DNA of 64,000 nucleotides from Hippasteria phrygiana (Eukaryota > Echinodermata > Asteroidea > Valvatida > Goniasteridae), in NCBI GenBank assembly GCA_037893225.1, contig JAZGUH010000199.1, forward strand, positions 3,410,001 through 3,474,000, given 5' to 3'. Positions within the stretch are counted from its first letter, which is position 1; every line of letters begins with the position of its first letter. A program made the translations under genes and the position numbers. The notes beneath the pieces were generated by a model that worked only from the letters and a program-made list of their open reading frames with translations, had not been told where the DNA came from and searched no databases. This document shows positions 1-32,600 of the stretch, piece after piece.

Positions 1-973
1 TTCAGAAAGGCACTCTAGTCCAAAAAGCAACAGAATGAGTTTCCGTTAACAGTTTATCTTGTCAACAATATCGTCCATTTCTATTTCCAATGGAGCAGGT
101 TCTTCTGTAAAAATGCAGTTTGGCTGAAATTACAGTCAACATGATGGCCGGCGCGGCTGTTTATAGACGTGCAATTTTCAATGCAAAAATGGGCAACGAA
201 AGCATATATCTCTCCAGTCAACCCGGTGTATTCTAACGACTTGAAATCACTGTCGAGGATTCTGTAGACTAAATCAGGGCTACACCCGAAATCCTAGAGG
301 TAGAAACGTTACAGAAGGCAACATTTCAAGCAGAATATGTAGTCAAATTGTCACGTAAACAACTGCACAAGCCAACGAAGCGATCAGCTGCCGAACAACA
401 GCCCCCATGACAGATACACACATCCGCCTGACGTCATATGTAGTTCCATTTATAACATCGCTAGTGATGGACAGGATGGTTTTTAAAACGTTTTTAATGA
501 TTTTCTTGGATAGTTAAAAATTAAATATGAATATAGATCATTAAAATGTTTGAAAGGCAATTGTCTTTAAGTAAAAAGTATTAATATTGCACGTGTTAAA
601 ATGTGCTAAGGTTGCTATAACCTCTAAACTTTTGTTTCCGGGGTCTTGAACTTTGACCGCACAATAAAATTATTGCCGTGTGTGAATCGGGTATTTGTGG
701 CTACGGCTTCAGTTTTTTCATTGGCGTGCTATGGTGAATAGCCGTAGCCGTAGACAAATTGCCATTTCGGACTCAGCCATATTTTTAATGATCAGTCTGG
801 CACCGCCGATAGTAGCGTTTGATATATCGTTCATAAGACTTTGGAAGCATAAGGGACTAAGACCAAACATGTGCTAATTTTTGTGTTTTTTTTGCAAATT
901 TGGAGCAGACGACCACTCAGACGGCTGGTGGAACGGCAGGTGTCAACATTTGTGCTGCAATTTTCGGAGGAAA
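1..973. other. Upstream flank of the DARS2 gene, no gene recognised
   Basis: I see no convincing coding exon here. The stretch should hold the promoter and 5' UTR of the synthetase gene if the first exon is placed correctly at 974. The only clear structure is a short hairpin at about 695-756. No TATA box stands out, which is usual for a housekeeping gene. Confidence 0.4.
695..756. repeat. Short inverted-repeat (hairpin) element
   Basis: The left arm contains GGCTACGGCTTC and the right arm GAATAGCCGTAGCCGTAG. A related copy with the same arms (GGCTACGGCTTC and CCGTAACCGTAGAC) lies at about 58533-58593. This indicates a small dispersed non-autonomous element and not a gene part. Confidence 0.4.
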
Positions 974-21872
<20,899 letters not shown>

Positions 21873-22054
21873 AGTTGTGACGAGGGTGGATGCAATCCTA
21901 CCAGCGGGTTCCTTTAGCGTGTCTGGTGAATGCATGAATAAGTTATGGATGTGTCACAAGGGTTAATCCTAACAGCCTATTACCGTGTCGTATCTGGTGA
22001 ACAAATGGATGTCATCGATGTGTGACGGAGATGATGCAATCCTGTTCTGTCCAG

Positions 22055-22382
22055 CTGTTATTAATGAGGTGCTGGTGTGGCAATACCGGCTTGAGCAGCC
22101 AAGCATACTAATGCAAACAACAGGCATGCAACTTTTCCTCGGATCAGCTGATTTCCTCGTTTTTCACTTCACACTTATGCCATTGAAATTTGAAAAACAC
22201 TGTACAAAGTCTTGTAAAGATTGGAATTTCTTTGTTTTTTGTGAATTCCAAGTTGCATGCCTGAAACAATAGACAATGGATTGAGTATGCAAAATAATGC
22301 GCATAGACGACAACCGGCCTAGTGGTTTTTTTTTTCTTTCAAACTGCGGCCATGGCTGTCGTCCATATACAAGAGGTATTAA
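22055..22382. mobile_element. piggyBac-like MITE (TTAACCC family), left end unclear
   Basis: It contains GAGCAGCCAAGCATACTAAT, ACAATGGATTGAGTATGC and GCGCATAGACGACAACCGGC and ends at CCATATACAAGAGGTATTAA. The left boundary near CTGTTATTAATGAGGTGCTGG is degenerate. It ends directly before a cysteine-rich exon candidate on the - strand. Confidence 0.55.
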
Positions 22383-22388
22383 AAGTAC

Positions 22389-22628
22389 CTTGATGTTGAG
22401 CTTCAATGCCCTGATGTGGGCATCATAGTTTACCCATTGACTCCCTCGCTGGTCACAATTCCCAAGCATTGTACAATCTGTACAATCCACGCAGCTTGTA
22501 ATCATGCTCCTTAATTTTGTAAGATTCAGCTTTACACTGCAACAGTGATGAAACATGGTAGACAAAAATGGATACAATTTTAATAAGTTTCCACAAATTT
22601 TACATTTTATTGGATTTAAATCATCCAT
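22389..22628 (-). other. Orphan cysteine-rich exon candidate, 80 codons
   Basis: On the - strand an open stretch lies between an acceptor-like TTGATACAG and a donor-like GTACTT, exactly 80 codons long and phase 0. The first codons read MDDLNPIKCKICG. Eight cysteines follow a CxxC ... HHCC ... CxxCxxC...C layout, which suggests a metal-binding or disulfide-rich segment. I do not recognise the family. It could be a lone exon of an unseen gene, a domesticated or degraded transposon protein, or chance. Confidence 0.25.
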
Positions 22629-23079
22629 CTGTATCAATATGTTTAGTAGAAATATACTAATCTGATTACTTAGTCCTTATTATTACCAGTGCAGGTTTTA
22701 TTACTCCCTAGGATGTGTGGAAAATTTTATTAAAATTGGAGGATTAAGGACTGTTAGGTTTAATAATTATGACAATGCCTGAATGTGAAATTTCAGAAAA
22801 GCCTACGTACATGTTAGTCACAGCATGGAGAAAGGATCCTTCCTCCATGGTCACAGCCACTTTATATACCTCCCCTGCAAGGGGTATTTATAATACCTAC
22901 AAACGATTATTATGCTAATGTTGTGCCTTCTCTTTCTTTGTAAGTTGAAGCGAGAGCACTCCCTGCCACTAATAAGGTGGCAACACGTTTGGGAGTTACC
23001 CCGCCTGGTTCTATTGGTCTGAAAATTGATGTAATTTCTTTGCGGGTATCTATTGAAGATTTATCCTCTATTTAGATCT

Positions 23080-23218
23080 GGGCTCTATTTCATAAAAGTT
23101 AGGAATATTCCTATCTTGGACTGAGGAATAATAATTGTTCCTAAATCCAGGAATTTTTTTTAGGAACAATTATTGTTCCTAAGATAGGAATATTCCTAAC
23201 TTTTATGAAACGGAGCCC
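23080..23218. mobile_element. Fold-back MITE, about 40-bp inverted ends
   Basis: The left arm GGGCTCTATTTCATAAAAGT(TAGGAATATTCC) is inverted as (GGAATATTCCTA)ACTTTTATGAAACGGAGCCC at the right end. The centre has the palindromic pair TTAGGAACAATTATTGTTCC. No coding capacity. Confidence 0.8.
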
Positions 23219-24507
23219 TGGACCCAGGAAAACTGGCAACCTAAAATGTGGCCAACCCCACCACCTCTGTTGTAGCCCTTTACCTAGAGTGGCTTTTAGC
23301 CTTGTATTGGGCAACTTCCATAAAAAAACCAAACAATTTAACAAAACCTTTTTATGGTTTGAACATGACCCTCTATATGAAAGCGTCCATGGCTGATCAC
23401 TCAGGTGTCTCTCACTAAAAACAGTACAACCGGATTTAATAATAATAATAACAACATTTAGTATACCATACATCCGGCAGACTGATTGTCGACAGTGGTT
23501 CCTTTATTCATCCAAAAAGGGTGAGATAATATCCTTTCTAACCTTAATTTCCATTTAAGGATATAGTCAAGGTAATTTCCACAACTGATATTGCTCATTT
23601 AAACAATGATACGATGAGCTGTCAGTGCGATGTTAAATCAACCTTTGCTTTATAGGCCGTAATTCTTTCGTAATTCTTTTCGTTTGTTTTCTTTGCAACA
23701 TTCCAATGATTTTTGGTAGTTAGAGGGAACTTTCCAAGTTCACTAATGACCCGTTATTTACTTTAGGCCTATAATAAAACCTGGTTGATTACTTCCCATT
23801 TTGGCTATAAGTAATTTTGTCACATTATTTTTGTTAGCAAAAATAAACATTTGGCTGGTATTTTTGTTTCAGTCAGTGGAATTGTTTTACGGATTGATTT
23901 TGAATTTCCTTTATTTTTTGTTGTGTTCGTTCGATTTGCCAGACCTTAAAATGATTTGGAAAGAGACCATTATAACCCTGACCAAGTCTCTTTCCTTTTA
24001 TAAGTTTTGTCCGTTTCCCTTAACTTTACTAATTACGTCCTGTCTTATACAAACTTCCTGTCATGTCATACAAGAAAACGGACAATTCCAGTGGCGCAGA
24101 GTTCTGATTTGGGTAACCGGTCCTTCGAGCATACACTCTTGTGTGTCACTGGAAAACGTCGACTGAGGTAAACATCTATTTTGGCAAACCTTGCTCAAAT
24201 CCGCCTCGTCATAGAGTTTGGCTGGACCTTTGATTTGATTGTCCTGGATTCAAGCGTACGCTTGTTAAAGGGTCCGCATATACATGTAGATAAGCTTATA
24301 TCCTGGATTGCCCCATGAGCTATATTTATATTTCTATCTATATTATTATCGTAAGGTCTACTCTGTAGTTGGTACAACAAAACCGAATGAAAAAACACAT
24401 TAACTAACGGTTTTCCTGTCAGGTCTATGCACCTCGGCTATTTAACTTGAGATATTCCCCCTCAACAGAAATATTTCCAAAAGAAATGCTAATTCCATAT
24501 TTTCAGA

Positions 24508-24782
24508 CCAAAGTGGGCCAATACTGCACTCCTGAGGCTCGATTGTGTGGCCCCAAAATGAGCTGTCGTGGAGGGACTAAACATCCATCAATGGGAGACT
24601 TGGGACGTTGGTGGCAGCAGACATATCGGTCCTTTTTGTTAGTTCTGAGCATGCGCACGACTGGTGAGAATAATGCGGAGTACCGGTATTTCTGCTGCAA
24701 CAGCCACAAGCGTCTCAAGTTCCACATTACAAATTGGAACATGTACACAAACGGCACAATCGGGCGCCTGCAGTGCAAATGA
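24508..24782 (+). other. Orphan exon candidate ending in a stop, six cysteines
   Basis: It follows an acceptor-like CATATTTTCAG. About 91 codons are open to a TGA. Readable landmarks are KVGQYCTPEARLCG, MSCRGGTKHP, WWQQ, YRYFCCN and a final LQCK. Six cysteines and a Trp/Tyr-rich, low-repeat composition look like a secreted disulfide-rich domain's last exon. I cannot name the family and see no linked upstream exon. It could be chance. Confidence 0.3.
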
Positions 24783-26929
24783 AAATATAATAATACACGA
24801 TAGCAGTAATCACACAACATAGTTAATGACATTAAGATTAGAAATACCCGAGGATCATTGGGGAAGCTACACAACGGAAACTACCTGTTTACGTGAAACC
24901 GTTTTCCCTCCTCAACTACACCTCCGTGCCCAATAATGGGAATTTTAGTCCTCGAGTAAAACAAAATAAAAATCGGCCCAATAGTTTTTAACCAGGCGTT
25001 TGGTTATAATACCTTTGAACTAACACTCCCAAGTTCGCGGCGGGTAGACGAATTTCACGTTAGCCCGCTGCGCACTTCTGGGTGAAAGTTAGATGTCAAT
25101 GCTAAACAAACGGTGCTATTCAACAAATTCATTCATGCATGAATGAATCCCCGACATAAATGGCAGCGCGGCGCACGTTTAGCATAGTCAGCTGTTTACT
25201 TAGCACTGGGAGCCTCGCTCTCAAACCCGGACGTGCGCAGATCGGTGCTATTTTCGTCATTTCAGGATTCTTCTGTTGATAAGTGCATTACATTGCCATT
25301 TGTTGAATGGTGCAATGAACTTACCAAACGACTATTTCATGTACATGTAATTAGAAAATTATGTGTCGGTTTTGGTAGGATGATAAAGAGGCAGAGAAGC
25401 AAAAATTCATTTTTTTTTTAAATGTACCTTTGATTTATAACCAATGCCCAATTGTCAGTAAAAGAAAACGAAATTGCTTTGCTGGGGCAAAAATACTCCC
25501 AAAAACATGACCTACGTTGAACCCCGCCATTTCAACTTGCCGACTTCACCGATTATCTGATGTCAAACTACCCGACCCTGACAATCTGTGCCTATTTTCT
25601 CGGCCTTTGCCCACTCGGTATCGGACACATCTCCTGAAACGAAAAGAGCAAACGAAATAATTCTCCACAGAATATTCACAAAAGAAATCTTTTTCGTTGG
25701 TGTTGCCGCAAACCTCTATCCTGACAGACCCGTCATCCCACATTGTATGTTCCTACATTTGACACCCCCCCCCCCCCTTAGTTTGCGGTTTGGTTGTATA
25801 TCCTGGGACTTTTAAATCATCGAGATCAGAAAATGGATTTAAATTGAAGTTAGACTTGATTAGGGCCTATCAGTGGTGAATCTAGCATCTTTTTTGTCGC
25901 AAAATACATTGAAATATTAATTCTACCCGCCAAGAAGTTAATTAAAGATGATAGAACTCGCCGATAACCAGCAGCCTGTATCAATTATGGTTTGGTGGTC
26001 GATAGCGTCTTCGGTTGAGCCAAGGTGGTTGAAAGACTTCCTCCCCATTAAGACCTCTGCGGCTTGAACTTTTTAAAGAAGGAATTTCCCTGCGCTCATC
26101 CACCAGGGTCATGTCCTATCAATAGGGGAAGGAAGCCTTCTTCCGTTTGGGGAGGAGGAAAGGAATTTCGGTACCTTTTATCCGCGTGCTTGTGTTTTTT
26201 TTGTGTCATTTTTTTTCTCATGATTTAAACAGAATTTTGAAATGACTCGTGGTTTGTGTTGAGGAAGTTCTGTGGCTAAAATAAAAAGAGTGATTGGTTG
26301 GCGAGTCACAGGTGAGGAATTTTTGTCCAGGATTGGTTGTAATTAATGAGGGTTTCCTGTAGCGTATTATCCTGAACAGCGATCGCTTCCAAATATGGGG
26401 CGTGGTGGAGGCGCGACTCCGCGGGGGTGAGGGGGTGTCTGAGGGCTAGCCCCACCACCAAAAATAACCAAGCTAACCAGATTAATCCATTCCCCACCTC
26501 AATCACACCCCCTCTCCAAAAGGAAGAATGTTGATAGCTTAATTAAATATTTTTATGCTTTCGCTCTAACTTCTAAATGACAAAAAAGCTCCTTTAAAAA
26601 AAAAATTAATTAATAAATAATTTTTTTTTAAATTATAAAGTTGAGAGGTTAGCAAAATAATACAAATGAGATCCCCTAAAAAAGGTTTTTGGTCACGGTA
26701 ATATTTTTCATTATTTTAAATCTTTCGACAATATTCAAAGTTTCCAAAATATTCCATAATACACCATGCCATCACAATAAAATGAAATATAGTTCTGAAA
26801 CAAACCCGATTAGATTGGGGAAATCCTATCCCGTCCACCAGAATTATAGCATTGTGTATAACATTACAGTTGATAAATGGAAAGTACGGCAAGAAATATA
26901 ATTACGTATAATTCACGTTCATTTTATTC

Positions 26930-27763
26930 GAAAAATATACCATTTCTTTTGTTGTTAAATGTTTGTATAATAAGTTTGATGTAAGTATCCACAGTTATGT
27001 TTCTATTAATTCTAGGCATTGTGATTTTGTTAAGTTTGTTCACAAGGGGGGTCGCACTAACTGCTTACACAACTCTCTATTTGTTAGGTTTCCAAGATTA
27101 TGGGATAGTTTACCATCTAATGTTAAGGAACAAGTTGTACTTAATATGTCCAAGTTTCTCAGTAGTTTGCGTAATTATATTCTGTCTCCCGGTAAATCCA
27201 TCATAATTCCATCCTAAATAGGCGTGCACCTGAAACATAGAGTCTTGGTTTGCTTACATGCGTGCTTTTCTATTGCCCTACGGGATGCCTGGTACCCTGA
27301 GACTACCATGGACTTGTGCGCATGTAAGCTAAGTGTGACGTCATTATGTTTTAGGTCTATTCTGAACTGTTACAATCTGTTATTTGTGTACATAATGTAT
27401 TTATTTTAAGGAGATTTAATATCATAAATGTATTTGAAATCCGTCTACATATTTATTTATATATACTTCATCTCCTGCATATACTGTAAGCAAACCTATT
27501 TATAACTAAATTTGTATTTTTTTTGTATTACTATAGTATTGCCTTGCATTTTTTTTTTTTTTCATTTTGCATATATATATGTACATGTATTTAATGTTGG
27601 CATGGCTACATTTGGAGAGCCACTCGATTGTGATTTAGTTCACATTTGGCAATCCTTCAGGGGTGTTACCATGTCATGTTTTGTTTTATGTCATTTTTTC
27701 ATCTGTGTACTGTACCTTTTTATGTTTGCCCTGAGAAATAATAAATGAAATGAAAATGAAATG
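26930..27763 (+). mobile_element. Non-LTR retrotransposon 3' fragment with TGAAA-type tail
   Basis: The open segment 26963-27217 encodes a LINE ORF2 C-terminus: GGRTNCLHNSLFVRFPRLWD, SLPSNVKEQ and MSKFLSSLRNYIL, matching the 'R.T....F..R...WN.LP..V....L..F...L' pattern. About 500 bp of 3' untranslated DNA follows and ends in AATGAAATGAAAATGAAATG, a LINE tail. 5'-truncated. Confidence 0.7.
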
Positions 27764-29641
27764 CTTAAATATTCCAAAATAAATACTACGAAATATTTAG
27801 CGAATCGACGTTCAGAAAAGACGTTTAAAAAATGCTTTCATATTCTAATGGAAAAACGGAACAAAATTGCTTTTGAGAGACTAAAAATAGTTTTATAAAA
27901 TGCACATGGTAGCAAAAAAATTGCACCTGTTTGTAATACTTTGCATTATATGAATATGTTACCCTATAATTGCCATATTTCTGAAAGTAAACAAACCATA
28001 ATTATAATTTTCTATTGAGAAAATATCATACAATAATAAAGCGCAAAGATTATAGCTGTAAAAATTGCAAAATTGCTTGGATATAAATAGTAAGGATATA
28101 AATAGTATTTCTATAAATAAATAAATATAATATTATAAACAGATGTATTGGTAGTAACAACAGTCATAAATAAAACATCTGCGATTAAAAGACAGTTTGG
28201 AACATAGTGCAAAGTACGTACAAGAAAATCTAAAAACTAAAATAAGTTAAACCAGTATTTACACAACAGTGATATTAATTAGTGAACAAATACAGTGGTA
28301 ATCATAACTTATATCCGTGTGATTCTCCGGCAACGTTCATTTTGGATCGTTGTACTAGCCTGCAGTCGCTTTAAACTATTTACTGATATAGTGACCTCGT
28401 CTGAAAATTACCCTAACGTACTTAACTTAAATATCAAATATTTATTTGGCTTAGTATACATTAATGTCGATCGAACATTCTTCATACACTGGCATTTCAC
28501 GGAAGAACTATTTAAAGGTATTTCAAGTAGTAGTCTCGAGTACTATTTCATGAATATCTATAGCCTAGTAGACAACAACACATTACAGTATATAGATACT
28601 TGGCGAATATCACCATACAACAGTCGTAGCAAGGTTTGCTAGGTGAGTAAAAAATTGCACAACGTATTTTGTTTATAAGGAAACAAATACATATAGAATA
28701 ACCTAAAGAAATACCTAAAACTGTACAACCCGAAAATGTACAAGTCCGCTATTAGAATCCAAAAATAGAAAATTCTTTGTTTCGAAAAAAATGGCAATCA
28801 TTTTGATTTGCATGGACGGCATTCCGTAAAAACATAGCCAGTATGTTTTTCACACGTTACAGCTTCATGAAATTGGTGCTATCAAAATAATATCGTCACT
28901 GCTATTTGTTTTTTATACTCACCCTCTATCTATAGCATAACCTTAATTCAAACTTGCATACACCATGCATGCGGTCTTATACCGACCGGATTTCTATACT
29001 CCTTTTACAACGGGAAACAATACACGACTACAGGCCGAATACAGTGCTGCCTCATTCTATTGATATTGCATAATATCCTACATTTGACTGATCTGATTAT
29101 ACAGGGAAGGAAATGATATAAAAACAGGACAGGTGATGTCTTGTCTTTAGAAAGTGCCTCACATACTTTTCTCGGAATAATAATTTGGCATGAGTCCAAG
29201 ACGCCATTCCATAATGGTTAAAGTTCCTCACAAACACAGATGGCGTAACTTTGGCATCAGTACAAAACGTGCAATAAATAATTAAGTGTATTGTCATTAT
29301 ATCGTTTGAATATCTCTTTGTGTTAACCCTTGTATTCTTTTTCAAGAATTAATGCATACAACCATCTTATATTTATTTTACGTTGTTTAACTAATTAGTC
29401 AAACGTAATACTGAAGAAATCTCGCAGCAGTTAAGTACCGTCAAAGTGGTCCTTTCAAATCGATACACACATTGATAAATGGCAAGGCAAAAGTTAAATC
29501 GTTACGTGAAAGACTTGAATAGTTAAATTAGCAGTGACGTTAATAGAAAAAATTAAATTCATAAGTTAATATAAAAATCTCTTAAACACACACACACTGC
29601 AAAATCCAGCTGTAGATATTTAAATAAAGCATGTCCATCTA
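27764..29641. other. AT-rich intergenic DNA downstream of cytokine-like gene A
   Basis: No coding exon recognised. The AATAAA on the - strand at 29372-29377 could be the polyadenylation signal of the gene to the right, about 265 bases past its stop codon. Confidence 0.4.
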
Positions 29642-32600
29642 CTAGTGCCTATTGGCCAAGATTCTGTAGTCCCTTCTGACGTAGGGCAAGTAGGCGTGAA
29701 ACTCCTGGAATACAAACAGTGTCCGCACGTTCCGTTCCTGTGTTGTGACGTTAGTAGGGAAAGGTGGAATGGAAGACTCAAATCTTATGATGTGGGCCTC
29801 TTCTCCTTGAAGAAACAACTGGGGGAGAACAAATAACACCGACATTTAATGACTTCAGAAATTACTTAAGTGATTTAATGTTGATAGATTATGAGATGTG
29901 AGTTTGGCATTGAATGTTTTAATTGTAGACGTCCACTGCAGATTCCGGCGTTACTTGGCGCTAAGTTGTTGTTTATAATCCCGAACAAATAATCCTGTGA
30001 TTTGGCTTCTTTTTGCCTCACAGGCTCTCGAGAAGTATTGAACAATATCAGTGCTATTAAGTTAGCCAACACCGGGAAAGGGAAACTCCTCGTGTCATTT
30101 TATTGACCATCCGTCGTGTGACGGTTTTGCGTGCACTTATCACATGAATCCGAGTGTAAACGTGATTCGTGCGCTCTGTCACCGCAGTATTTGTGATGAG
30201 TATTGTCGCAGCTATTGTTGAACATGGTCAAAACACTGCAACAGCCGAAAATGCGGTGGTCAATTCAACAGTGTGCCAGAATTCGTGTTCAAGAAAGTAT
30301 AAAACAGTAATTTGCTTTTGCTGTAATGTTCAGAAATAGCAAATAAAGTTTTATGTGCAAAGCGCATATAGATGCTGGGGAAAAAGGAGAAAAATGCCGT
30401 TCTTGTCGCCTGGTTCCCTAACCCGACAAAACGGAGTTATTTATAAACGTCAGGAAATTATCGGGTCGGGGAACTAGACTATTTCCAACGATCGCTGGAA
30501 ATTGATAGACAAAAATATATCAAATTTTCTTAAAAATGACACTCCCAGCACACCATTGTGCCATGATTTCACAGGATGCTTGAGACTATTATTTACTTTA
30601 AATAAAATAAGATATCTCATAGGAATTCAATAGTTTTGATTTTTGATGTTTGCAAATGTTGTATATTTTCTTTAACACGTGATGACGTCATTGCAATCAT
30701 TGCATGGATTAATACCTAATAAGTTAACAGGCCCACGAAAGCTATTTCATTCTTGCTTCCTCTTTCCGAAACAGTTAAGTATTGATTAAGATATTTTCAT
30801 GTTGTGACGAGTTTCTAAATCATAATTATTATTATAATGTTTGCCAGGGTTAGCTGTTGAATTTTACCTTTTAATTTCGATAGGATGACTCTTGCTTTCT
30901 GCCATAATGGCCTTCACAAGCACAGCCCACCCCAACCTGTTTGATTCTTGTCTTTCGTTAGTGTAGGCTAAAAATCAAACTTTTTGAGAGAAAGATTTTA
31001 CTTTTTTGCCCAACAACAAAGAGTCAGAACAGGAAAATCTCCGAACATAATCCATTCTTGTTCAGAGTATGCAAAGGTGCACAGCGTGTGCTCATACAAA
31101 GTCTACACGTATTAATTTTAGACTTGTATTTTCTTTTACGTATTTTGCTAAATAAAAACTTAAGTAAAGTAGGGAGTGCCATTGTGAGAAAATGGCCAGC
31201 CCGACAGGTGTAGTTTCTTTTATAATAATAATAATTGTGCCACGTGTTGGAGTAAAACAGCAAGTTTCACTCCTATAGTGTATAATCAAAATGAGAGGAC
31301 CCTCTGAAGGCTTCCCATATTTGTCTATTTCCGGTCCTTTATGATGAGTGATTCAACGTAAAATCTTTTATTTTCGAGTTCCGGCAAGATGCTGACTTAC
31401 CGTGATATCCGCCCGCTCTATGACTAAGCGCAGTTTTTGTAGAACCACCTCAACGCTCCCCGAGACGTTGGCAGTTTCGCTCTCCTTCACTCTTTTTAGC
31501 GTGTCTTTGAAGAGAACGAGGTTGTTGTAGTGAAGGATGACCAGCTCTGAATCCTGAAATGGATAGGACAAGAGGATGATTAGCGTCTGTGTAATACTTA
31601 GTGCTGTTGTCAAGGATGTGTTCTGTTTGACAACAGTTGTGTCAAGATGGATACTAAAATAGAGAATAATATGTGAGAATAATTTATGAAGCGAACATGT
31701 CGCTACATTATTACCCCTGCTCATCAGGCCTATCAATCATTCCTGAAACCTCAGCTAAGTGGGGAGTATACAGCCCCGGCTGCAAGTTAAGCACACTCGG
31801 CTAATCAAACACATAACCATAAGTTACTCCTGGGTGGAAAGAAGCAATTGTGACAGTGTCTTGCTCTAGGACATATCAAGCGAACCAATAATTCGTAGTA
31901 TCACCCGGACCTCTACTCCAGTGCACCAGACCAAGAGACTACGGCTTTAAGCTGAAAGAGAAAATGGCCAGCCCGACAGGCATGCGGCAAACGGGCGACT
32001 CTGCTCGGAATAATACCAAAAGGGCGACGCGCGAGTTGCCCATTTAGAGCACTTTCACCACGCACCCTACTAAAATACACTCCAAATGGGCGACTTTCAC
32101 AATGCGGCGACAGTTATGTGTCGCCCAATTCGACCGCGTCGCCCGAACCCACTCTTTTCGAGCATCATGTGTCGCCCCAACCGGCAATTGAGGAAAATTG
32201 TGCCACCTATGAGAGTGACACAGCAAGTTTCACTCCAAGAGTGTATAATCAAAATGAGAGGACCCAAGCCGTAACAGTAGTCACACTCCTGTATAAATCG
32301 TTAACCTCATACTTTCGATGATCTTTTGTCGACCGAAGTTCAAACCACTTCACTGCACAAAGAGGAAGTTTGCCTTTCTTGTTAGAGAAGAGAGAGTGGC
32401 CTCATATAATATAACAATGCCTTACAATATCCCGTCCCATTGTGGTTTGCTCTCCAATAACGAGTCTTTATTTGATTGTGCCTGACGTCAGACTGACACG
32501 AAAACGTCACCCATGCGTGCTTTATCAAAACAACTTTCCACCATACTCAATGGAATGAGAACAACTTTTAGTTACGGCTCATTTGGCACAATTCAACAAA

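Larger units (their letters stand above)
21873..26929. other. Intergenic DNA after DARS2
   Basis: Apart from the MITEs and the two exon candidates listed separately, I find no gene here. It includes TAGGCC-type motifs, AT-rich stretches and homopolymers, and a SINE tail fragment at 23268-23340. Confidence 0.5.

Noticed and set aside
23801..24166. 121-codon open frame upstream of the 24508 exon candidate
   Set aside because: A donor-like GAGGTAAAC at its end does not give a phase that joins sensibly to 24508, and no motif is visible.
28295..28642. 115-codon open frame, + strand, downstream of gene A
   Set aside because: It begins with GTG, is AT-driven in composition and shows no motif.
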